Positions 1 through 6,323 of a DNA stretch of 15,773 bases are shown here, in pieces. Positions within the stretch are counted from its first letter, which is position 1. Each line of letters starts with the position of its first letter. Under the pieces are notes generated by a model that was given only the letters and a program-made list of their open reading frames with translations, did no database searches and had not been told where the DNA came from. Origin of the DNA: Anaerolinea sp. (GTDB lineage Bacteria > Chloroflexota > Anaerolineae > Anaerolineales > Anaerolineaceae); assembly GCA_020216845.1 (NCBI GenBank), contig JAIWNK010000133.1:1-15773 (forward strand). The letters run 5' to 3'. A program made the translations under genes and the position numbers.

Positions 1-1410
1 CAAATTTTCCCCGACCGCTTTGCCACTGCCCAACAGCCGCAAATTGCCAAACCCACCAACCTGGAGCCGTGGGATGCTGCCCCGACGATCTACGGCTTCA
101 AGGGCGGTGACCTGATCGGCGTCCTGGAACACCTCGATTATCTGCAAGACCTGGGCATCAATGCCATTTACTTCACGCCTGTCTTCCAGTCCGCTTCCAA
201 CCATCGCTATCACACACACGATTATTTTCAGGTAGACCCGATCCTGGGCGGCAACGTGGCCCTGCGCCGGCTGTTGGACGAGGCGCACCGACGCGGCATG
301 CGCGTGGTGCTGGATGGCGTGTTCAATCACTCCAGCCGCGGCTTCTTCCAATTCAATCACGTGCTGGAATGCGGCGCGCAATCGCCCTATGTGGATTGGT
401 TCGACATCCGCGGCTATCCCTTGAACGCCTATGAAGGCAAGCCCAATTACCGCTGCTGGTGGGACTTGCCCGCCCTGCCGGAGTTCAATCATCAAAACCC
501 GCAGGTGCGACGCTTCATTTTTGATGTGGCACGCTATTGGATAGAGCAGGGCATTGACGGTTGGCGCCTGGACGTGCCCTTCTGCATTGACGATGACAGC
601 TTCTGGCAGGAATTCCGTCAGACGGTCAAGCGCGCCAACCCACAAGCCTACATCACCGGCGAAATCCCCTGGGATTCGACACGCTGGCTGCAAGGCGACC
701 AATTTGATGGCGTGATGAACTACCTGTTCACCTATGCCTGCTGGAGCTTCTTCGGCGGCGAGAACATGGATCGCAAGCTGGTCGGGCATTGGTATCAGCA
801 CGGCCCGGAATACTTCTCGACCCAGGCAGCCGATTTTGCCGCCAACCTGGAAAAACTGCTCACGCTCTACCCGCGCCCGGCTGTGCTATCGCAGCTCAAC
901 TTGCTCGATAGTCACGATACGGCGCGCTTCAACAACATCGTCGGCGGCGACCGACGCTTGCTGCGCATGGCAACCCTGGTGCAAATGACCTACCCCGGCG
1001 CACCCTGCGTCTATTACGGTAACGAAGTCGGCCTGGAAGGCGGGCAAGACCCCGATTGTCGGCGCAGCTTCCCCTGGGATGAAGCGCGTTGGGATCAGCA
1101 GCTGCGCAAAGACTTTCAACGCCTGATTGCCTTGCGCAAGCAATATGTCGCTCTGCGCAGCGGCAGCTTCCGCACGCTCTACGCTGCTGATGGGGTTGTC
1201 GCCTACCTGCGCGAGCTGATCACAGAGCAATTCATCATCACCCTCAATCACAGCCCGCAGACCCTGCACCTCGACCTGCCGGTCAGCGGACTATCCGACG
1301 CCGGGTTGCGCGGCCTGCTCCACGGCGGCACAGCACGGTTGCACAATGGCCGCCTTGAGGGAGGCAGCCTGGCGCCCGAAAGCGGTGAAATTTGGCAGGT
1401 GCAGGCCTAA
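1..1410 (+). CDS. GH13 alpha-amylase family enzyme, neopullulanase/cyclomaltodextrinase-like (5' truncated)
   Basis: The reading frame is open from base 1, so the start lies outside the window; 469 residues plus the stop are present. It is a glycoside hydrolase family 13 enzyme expected to cleave alpha-1,4 (and possibly alpha-1,6) bonds in maltodextrins, cyclodextrins or pullulan. The window begins with QIFPDRF, typical of the neopullulanase/cyclomaltodextrinase group. Conserved region I (DGVFNH) is at 313-330. The nucleophile Asp is in GWRLD (codon 571-573), the acid/base Glu in TGE (661-663), and the third catalytic Asp in DSHD (916-918), so the (beta/alpha)8 barrel looks active. A small C-terminal beta domain follows. 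Enzymes of this group are usually near 580-600 residues, so roughly 100 N-terminal residues, perhaps a CBM34-type domain, are probably missing. No signal peptide can be judged. Substrate preference is inference. Confidence 0.93.
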   Translation, partial: QIFPDRFATAQQPQIAKPTNLEPWDAAPTIYGFKGGDLIGVLEHLDYLQDLGINAIYFTPVFQSASNHRYHTHDYFQVDPILGGNVALRRLLDEAHRRGMRVVLDGVFNHSSRGFFQFNHVLECGAQSPYVDWFDIRGYPLNAYEGKPNYRCWWDLPALPEFNHQNPQVRRFIFDVARYWIEQGIDGWRLDVPFCIDDDSFWQEFRQTVKRANPQAYITGEIPWDSTRWLQGDQFDGVMNYLFTYACWSFFGGENMDRKLVGHWYQHGPEYFSTQAADFAANLEKLLTLYPRPAVLSQLNLLDSHDTARFNNIVGGDRRLLRMATLVQMTYPGAPCVYYGNEVGLEGGQDPDCRRSFPWDEARWDQQLRKDFQRLIALRKQYVALRSGSFRTLYAADGVVAYLRELITEQFIITLNHSPQTLHLDLPVSGLSDAGLRGLLHGGTARLHNGRLEGGSLAPESGEIWQVQA

Positions 1411-1430
1411 AAAGGTGACTTTTATCCAGA

Positions 1431-1459
1431 TTGACAGGATAACGGCTTGCCGTTATGCT
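1431..1459 (+). promoter_or_regulatory. Rubrerythrin promoter with internal palindromic operator candidate
   Basis: A perfect -35 box TTGACA (1431-1436) lies 17 bp from a -10-like TATGCT (1454-1459). The 8-bp arms ATAACGGC (1439-1446) and GCCGTTAT (1449-1456) are perfect inverted repeats around a TT centre. They fill the spacer and run into the -10 box, which is where a repressor dimer would block RNA polymerase. The regulator is not identifiable from this sequence. Confidence 0.72.
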
Positions 1460-1503
1460 TACGGGCAGAAGATTGCATTGATTTTTTTTCGAAGGAGTAG
1501 ACC

Positions 1504-2010
1504 ATGTCCAAAACGATTGAAGACTTGAAAGCTGCATTTGCTGGTGAAAGTCAGGCCAACCGCCGTTACCTGGCCTTTGCCCAAAAGGCCGATCAGGATG
1601 GCCTGCCACAGATCGCCAAACTGTTCCGTGCCGCAGCTCACGCCGAAACCGTCCATGCGCTCAATCACTTGCGCGCATTGAATGAAGTTGGCAACACTGC
1701 GGATAACCTGCGCGCCGCCATTCAGGGCGAGAATCACGAAGTCATCAGCATGTACCCCGAATTCATCGCCGATGCCGAGCAAGAAGGCGAAGCGCGGGCG
1801 CTGAAGAGCTTCAAGTTTGCCTACGAAGTGGAAAAAGTGCATGAGGCGCTCTATCGTCAGGCGCTGAGCGAGCTGGAAGCCGGGCAAACCGGGCCCGATT
1901 TGTTTGATTATTACGTCTGCCCGGTCTGTGGATACACCGAACCACGCAACGCCCCGGAAAAATGCCCGGTATGCGGCGCCCCCGGTTCAAAGTTTGAGCG
2001 CATCGCCTAA
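1504..2010 (+). CDS. Rubrerythrin
   Basis: This is a cytoplasmic non-haem iron peroxidase that uses reduced rubredoxin-type electrons to detoxify hydrogen peroxide in anaerobes and microaerophiles. The 168 residues match the usual family length. Residues 1-130 form the ferritin-like four-helix diiron domain, with likely ligands E15, the E48-x-x-H51 pair, E76/E79 and the E110-x-x-H113 pair. Residues 137-165 form a rubredoxin-like domain with four iron-binding cysteines (C139, C142, C154, C157) in two CPVCG motifs. The ATG is preceded by GAAGGAG (1491-1497) at good spacing. It appears monocistronic, with its own promoter upstream and a hairpin downstream. The palindrome in the promoter suggests stress- or redox-responsive repression, which is inference. 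Confidence 0.95.
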   Translation: MSKTIEDLKAAFAGESQANRRYLAFAQKADQDGLPQIAKLFRAAAHAETVHALNHLRALNEVGNTADNLRAAIQGENHEVISMYPEFIADAEQEGEARALKSFKFAYEVEKVHEALYRQALSELEAGQTGPDLFDYYVCPVCGYTEPRNAPEKCPVCGAPGSKFERIA

Positions 2011-2035
2011 GCCGTTTGGCTGTATTCTACTATGC

Positions 2036-2068
2036 ACAGGCTGTGATGCTTAACAGGTCACAGCCTGT
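2036..2068. terminator. Hairpin between convergent rubrerythrin and comEC genes
   Basis: An 11-bp perfect inverted repeat (2036-2046 with 2058-2068, core CAGGCTGTGA) has an 11-nt loop and sits 25 bp after the rubrerythrin stop and 10 bp from the comEC stop. No long U-run follows on either strand, so it is a likely but unproven bidirectional terminator. Confidence 0.55.
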
Positions 2069-2078
2069 TGGTTTAAAG

Positions 2079-4364
2079 CTAGGGGGCGTTGCTTTTGACC
2101 ATGCGCAGGGCTTGCCCATCCGTGAACAAGCGCAGCGATTGCTGCCCCGCAACCGAAACCCAGCCTGATTGGGCTTGCTGCTCTGGCAAGGTGGCCAAAA
2201 TCACCTGCGGAGCAAACGCCTGCCAGGCCGCAACCATCGGCAGGTCATCCTTGCCAAGCAACACAACCCACCCGCCGGGCAAGATATTGGCCTGCCGTTG
2301 AAGGTCTTTGGGCGACACGCCGCCCGGAATCAGCAAGCGCAATTGACCATATTCCAGCAACAACGCCGCACGGGTGCTGCTGCGCGTCAGCAAGTAAATT
2401 TGCAGCTCCGGGTCAACTTGCAGGCCTTGCCCCGGCAAAAGCGTTTGCAGGGTGGTGCCCTGTTGCAAACACAGACGTTGCAAACGGGTCAGACTACGCC
2501 CGGTTGAGGGTGGCACCGTCAGCCAAACTGCCGTGCTGCGGTTGGTCTCTAACAAGTCACTCAGGCCATCCAGAGTCTTTGACCCGGAAGCGGTCAGGAT
2601 GATCCCATCCAAATTGGGACGCAAAGGCGGCAAGCTGCGCCCCAAGCGGGCACGCAGCGGCGGCGCTTCAGCAGCAACGTTGAGCAACACCTGCTTGCCG
2701 GTGGGCGTATGCAACAGCACTATCGGAGTGCCCTCCGCCTCCCAAATGGTCAACTGCACCTCGCCGGTTGGTGCCGTCAGGGCAACCCGCACCGCGAACC
2801 CTGCAATCAGCAGCGCTGCGCCCAATTGCACCGTTGGGCCCAAGCGTTGACGCAAGCTCTTCAAGCTGAGACCAAACAACAGCAGGTAGAAAGCGATCAC
2901 CAACCAGAGTGGAACCTCCCCCAAAGCCTGATCGCTGCCCGGCAATTGTCCAAGCCATTCAACCACCCGAATGGTGTAACTGACCGGCAACAAAGCAACC
3001 AACGCCAGGGCCTGCCCAAGCGGCAGCCACACCCAACCGCCCAACAAAGCCAGCCCACCCAAAATCATCACCAGCGGCTGAACGGGCAAAATCAATGGAT
3101 TGGCAAGCAACGTGCTGAGCGAGATATGTTGGAAGTGATAGACCGTGACCGGCAAAGTGGTGACCTGAGCCGCCAGCGTAAACAGCACATATTCGCCAAT
3201 GGGCCCGGCCACGCGTTGAGCTGTATTGTGCGTCAGGCGACGTTCCAACAAGCGGATGAAGCCCTGTTGCAGCGGTTCGGCATAGAGCACCAGCCCCAGG
3301 GTCGCCATGAACGAAAGTTGAAAGCTAACATCCCAGGGCAACGTGGGGTTGAACAGCGTCATCACGGCAGCAGTGAAACTAAGGCTGGTTGGCCCGGATT
3401 GCCGGCGGCCCAACAGATGCCCCAACAGACCCAAACAAGCCATCACCGCCGCCCGCACAACGCCCGCCGAACCGCCAACCAGCACAGTGTAAAAGAGCAA
3501 CGCCAGACCCGCCAGCAATGCTGCCCAACCGCGCCGCGTGATGCGGCTGAAGAAGCTGATGAACAGCCCCGCCAGCAAGGTCATGTTGAAGCCAGAGATG
3601 GCAACGATGTGTGCCGTGCCGGTCGCGCGAAAAGCATCTTGCAATGCGGGCGGAATGTCGTTCTCCAACCCCAATAGAATACCAGAGAGCAGCGCTGCCT
3701 CAGGCTGTGGAAAGAGCTTGTCCAATGTGCGCGCAGAGGTTTGCCGCAGACGATACAAAGCCGCCAAAATAGGATTGCCGGCATCGCGCCCCAGCAATTT
3801 GAGACGCGGGTAATAGGTGAGGCTATACACCCCCTGACGGGCCAGGTAATCGCGATAGGAAAAGCGCTCATTGCTGCCGGGCTCATCCAGGCTGCCGCAC
3901 ACCAACAGCCGGTCGCCGTAACGCCACTCGCCCGGGGTGGTGATGATCAGCAACTGTCCGCGCACAGGCCGCCAACCAGCAGCTTCGTCTTGCAGCGCTT
4001 CCGCGCGCAGGCGCAGATAGGTTTGGGTTGGCCGCTCATCAGGGTCAGAACAGATGAAGCCACTCACGCAGGCCCAGGTTGGGGCATTGCGCGAGCGATG
4101 CACCCAGGCCAAATCTGCTGAAGACCAAACCGGTTGCGCCAGTTGCCAACGCAGCCCGCCGAGCGCCAAAACAGCAAGCAACACACCAGGCGGTAACGGG
4201 AAGCGCTGCGACAGGCCACTGCGCCGCTGAGCACGCCTTGCCAGCCAGGTGAGAGCAATCCCGCCCATTGCCGCAAGACCCCAGGCCCAAGCAGGCATCT
4301 TCAGCCCCGAAGCCAGGACAACCCCACCCACCCAAGCCAGCGACAGCCACAGCAGCGGGGTCAT
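2079..4364 (-). CDS. comEC: ComEC/Rec2-family DNA-uptake channel with degenerate C-terminal domain
   Basis: This polytopic inner-membrane protein of 761 residues is expected to carry single-stranded DNA across the membrane during transformation. Residues about 1-75 hold N-terminal membrane segments. Residues about 80-200 are the soluble DUF4131/OB-fold-like region. Residues about 225-510 are the Competence domain, with the signature AHIVAISGFN at 251-260 and many membrane helices. Residues about 536-761 align in layout with the metallo-beta-lactamase-like domain of ComEC, but the expected HxHxDH is replaced by a segment around ILTASGSKTLDG (residues about 593-604). The later Asp and the HHGS-type motif also appear lost, so this domain is probably not a nuclease. 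The ATG lies 3 bp after the stop of the upstream membrane protein gene, so the two are probably co-transcribed. No other competence genes are visible. Confidence 0.9.
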   Translation of the reverse strand: MTPLLWLSLAWVGGVVLASGLKMPAWAWGLAAMGGIALTWLARRAQRRSGLSQRFPLPPGVLLAVLALGGLRWQLAQPVWSSADLAWVHRSRNAPTWACVSGFICSDPDERPTQTYLRLRAEALQDEAAGWRPVRGQLLIITTPGEWRYGDRLLVCGSLDEPGSNERFSYRDYLARQGVYSLTYYPRLKLLGRDAGNPILAALYRLRQTSARTLDKLFPQPEAALLSGILLGLENDIPPALQDAFRATGTAHIVAISGFNMTLLAGLFISFFSRITRRGWAALLAGLALLFYTVLVGGSAGVVRAAVMACLGLLGHLLGRRQSGPTSLSFTAAVMTLFNPTLPWDVSFQLSFMATLGLVLYAEPLQQGFIRLLERRLTHNTAQRVAGPIGEYVLFTLAAQVTTLPVTVYHFQHISLSTLLANPLILPVQPLVMILGGLALLGGWVWLPLGQALALVALLPVSYTIRVVEWLGQLPGSDQALGEVPLWLVIAFYLLLFGLSLKSLRQRLGPTVQLGAALLIAGFAVRVALTAPTGEVQLTIWEAEGTPIVLLHTPTGKQVLLNVAAEAPPLRARLGRSLPPLRPNLDGIILTASGSKTLDGLSDLLETNRSTAVWLTVPPSTGRSLTRLQRLCLQQGTTLQTLLPGQGLQVDPELQIYLLTRSSTRAALLLEYGQLRLLIPGGVSPKDLQRQANILPGGWVVLLGKDDLPMVAAWQAFAPQVILATLPEQQAQSGWVSVAGQQSLRLFTDGQALRMVKSNAP

Positions 4365-4367
4365 CGT

Positions 4368-4973
4368 TCACGAACGCATTTTCACCCCTGGAATAAGCGC
4401 CGGGGTACGCTGCCGATAATCCCGATACGCATCACCAAACTCATCCAACAGCTTGCTTTCTTCCCATGGCAGGGCAACCAGGATGTAGAACAAGGCCCCC
4501 AGGGAGAGGCCCAACCAGGTCGTTGTCATGATTGGCATCGCAAAGAGCATGATCAGAGACAACGTATACACCGGATGACGCACCCAGCGATAGAGCCCCG
4601 TCTGCACCAATGCCGGGCGGCCCGGACGGTCTCGATTGGGCAAGAAGGCATCTAAGCCCAAGAAGGCCAGCGCCCCTGTCTGCAAAAACGTGATCAATAG
4701 CCCGGCAGCACAAGCACCTTGCAAGGCCAACAGGCCCCAGCTGAACGGGGCCGGAACGCGGTACAACACCGTGCCGGGGTGCAACAACAGCCAGAGCCCA
4801 ATTGGCAAAAAGCTGAGCGCGGCAAACAGGACGAAGAACAAGCGATAAAAGCGCTGCCCGGCAACGCCCAAGCGGCGCGCCGCCCATGCCTTGCTACGCC
4901 GCGCCGCCAACAGCGAGTGCACCCCGCCATAGGCTGCCATCAAAAATAGCATGATCAACACATCCCACAGCAT
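4368..4973 (-). CDS. Isoprenylcysteine carboxyl methyltransferase-like / NnrU-like membrane protein
   Basis: This predicted integral membrane protein has 201 residues and about five hydrophobic segments. The C-terminal part carries hallmarks of the ICMT/phospholipid-methyltransferase superfamily: RHPVY (132-136) and a following EES-x-L-x-x-x-FG-x-x-Y-x-x-Y element (about 171-187) ending in TPALIP. In known members these residues form the S-adenosylmethionine pocket. The acceptor substrate cannot be told; bacterial relatives are often assigned only by fold. I chose the ATG at 4973 because hydrophobic sequence of the family type starts there; 84 further in-frame upstream codons are charged, overlap the dnaN promoter region and look non-coding. 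A TATAAT hexamer lies only 6 bp before this ATG. The gene runs directly into comEC with a 3-bp gap. Confidence 0.75.
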   Translation of the reverse strand: MLWDVLIMLFLMAAYGGVHSLLAARRSKAWAARRLGVAGQRFYRLFFVLFAALSFLPIGLWLLLHPGTVLYRVPAPFSWGLLALQGACAAGLLITFLQTGALAFLGLDAFLPNRDRPGRPALVQTGLYRWVRHPVYTLSLIMLFAMPIMTTTWLGLSLGALFYILVALPWEESKLLDEFGDAYRDYRQRTPALIPGVKMRS

Positions 4974-4979
4974 AGATTG

Positions 4980-4985
4980 ATTATA
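4980..4985 (-). promoter_or_regulatory. -10 box of the methyltransferase-like/comEC unit
   Basis: Read on the minus strand this is a perfect TATAAT ending 6 bp before the chosen ATG at 4973. A transcript starting about 7 bp downstream would begin at or next to the start codon, so the mRNA may be leaderless. No convincing -35 box is seen at 16-18 bp. Confidence 0.45.
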
Positions 4986-5050
4986 CTCAAAAATGCAACC
5001 ACGCCCACCGAAACACCTGCCCTGTATCATTGCCAAAATGGCCTCATCGC

Positions 5051-5115
5051 TGACAAAAACAGCCCGGTTTGAATTGCCATCGGCAAGAGCTTTTTTGTCA
5101 TTTTTGGTGTATACT
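5051..5115 (+). promoter_or_regulatory. dnaN upstream region: nested inverted repeats and -10-like box
   Basis: TGACAAAAA (5051-5059) and TTTTTGTCA (5092-5100) form a perfect 9-bp inverted repeat enclosing a short hairpin TTGCC-ATC-GGCAA. A -10-like TATACT follows at 5110-5115, 43 bp before the dnaN ATG. No well-spaced -35 box is evident, because TTGTCA at 5095-5100 is only 9 bp away. The structure may be regulatory or the remnant of a terminator. Confidence 0.35.
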
Positions 5116-5158
5116 TTAACATCATTCATCCTTAATTTCTGGGAGACAGAGGCCGCAC

Positions 5159-6286
5159 ATGAAGGTAACCGTTTCACAACAACATTTAGCACATGGCTTG
5201 GGGCTGGTTTCGCGGGCGGTTTCACCGCGCAACACCTTGCCCGTGTTGGCGAATGTGTTGATCGCCACCGATGAAGGGCGGCTGCGCCTCTCGGCGACCA
5301 ACCTCGACCTGGGCATCACCTGCTGGATTCCGGCCCAAATTGCCGAAGAAGGGGCCGTGACCCTGCCGGCGCGCACCTTCGCCGACCTGATTGGCACACT
5401 GCCCAACGATGCGGTAACGCTCAACCTGAATGTGCGCACACAAACGGTCAATGTGCGCTGCGGCAGCAACTCGACCGACATCAAAGGCATTGATGCGCAA
5501 GAATTCCCGCCCATCCCCGTCCCTGACCTGCAAACCGGCGTGGAACTGAACGTGGCTGAGTTCAAAGAGATGATCCAACAGGTTGCGTTTGCCGCCTCCT
5601 CCGATGATGCCCGACCGGTGCTGCAGGGCGTGATGATGAATGTGACCGGCAGCGAATTGACCCTGGCAGCGACCGACGGCTTCCGCATCTCGGTGCGCAA
5701 GTCCACCCTGGCCGAGCCAGCCCAGAAGCCGATTTCGATCATCGTGCCGGCCCGGGCGCTGAGCGAACTGGCGCGCATTGCCAGCGATGGCGAGCAAACC
5801 CTGGTGATGAATGTGCCGGCCGAACGCGGGCAGGTCATCTTCCACCTCAAGAACGCCGAATTGGTCTCCCTGTTGATTGAAGGCAACTTCCCCGATTATC
5901 GTGCCATCATTCCACGCTCTTTCAAGACCCACACGGTGCTTTCCAAGGGCGAATTTTTGAACGCCTGCAAACAGGCCGAAATCATCGCCCGTGAAAGCAA
6001 CAACGTCATCCGCCTCAACCTGACGCCCACCCCGGATGGCCCCGGCAAAGTGGAGCTTTCGGCCCAATCGGAAGAAACCGGCGCCAGTCAGATCAGCGTA
6101 GATGCCAACATCGAAGGCCCCGGCCTGCTGATCGCCTTCAATGTGCGCTTCCTGCGCGAGGTGCTGGATGTTCTCCGCACCCCCAGCGTGGTGCTGGAGA
6201 CGAACGCCAACAACACCCCGGCCGTGATCAAGCCCGTTGGCGACGAAAACTTCACGCACGTGATCATGCCGATGCACCTGGGCTAA
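5159..6286 (+). CDS. dnaN: DNA polymerase III beta subunit (sliding clamp)
   Basis: This encodes the ring-shaped processivity clamp that tethers DNA polymerase III and other partners to DNA. The 375 residues match the normal length and fit three tandem clamp folds (about 1-120, 128-245 and 250-375). Recognisable landmarks are the N-terminal MKVTVSQQHL and TLPVLANVL, the DGFRIS/DGFRLS-type element in domain 2, and the C-terminal MPMHL, which corresponds to the MPMRL end of most clamps and forms part of the protein-binding pocket. AGAGG lies 6 bp before the ATG. In many bacteria dnaN follows dnaA; here the neighbours are a divergent membrane protein gene and a downstream PEP/pyruvate-binding gene 37 bp away. 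The presence of dnaN agrees with the origin-proximal signal given by the parS sites about 3 kb downstream. Confidence 0.97.
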   Translation: MKVTVSQQHLAHGLGLVSRAVSPRNTLPVLANVLIATDEGRLRLSATNLDLGITCWIPAQIAEEGAVTLPARTFADLIGTLPNDAVTLNLNVRTQTVNVRCGSNSTDIKGIDAQEFPPIPVPDLQTGVELNVAEFKEMIQQVAFAASSDDARPVLQGVMMNVTGSELTLAATDGFRISVRKSTLAEPAQKPISIIVPARALSELARIASDGEQTLVMNVPAERGQVIFHLKNAELVSLLIEGNFPDYRAIIPRSFKTHTVLSKGEFLNACKQAEIIARESNNVIRLNLTPTPDGPGKVELSAQSEETGASQISVDANIEGPGLLIAFNVRFLREVLDVLRTPSVVLETNANNTPAVIKPVGDENFTHVIMPMHLG

Positions 6287-6323
6287 CCACCCCCTCAACA
6301 ATTGATCTTCTCAGGAGGCCCGT

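Noticed and set aside
1409..1422. AAAAG-GTGA-CTTTT hairpin after the amylase gene
   Set aside because: Only a 5-bp AT-rich stem with no real U-run; too weak to call as a terminator.
2709..3677. A 322-codon frame antisense to comEC
   Set aside because: It is Gln/Arg/His-rich with no domain features and lies fully opposite a clear ComEC coding region; typical shadow of GC-rich coding sequence.
4974..5225. N-terminal extension of the methyltransferase-like protein
   Set aside because: The in-frame extension has no membrane-protein character, overlaps the dnaN promoter and first codons, and lies upstream of the TATAAT box.
5222..6301. A 359-codon frame antisense to dnaN
   Set aside because: It mirrors the dnaN codons, has His/Gly-rich low-complexity composition and no family resemblance, while dnaN is unmistakable.
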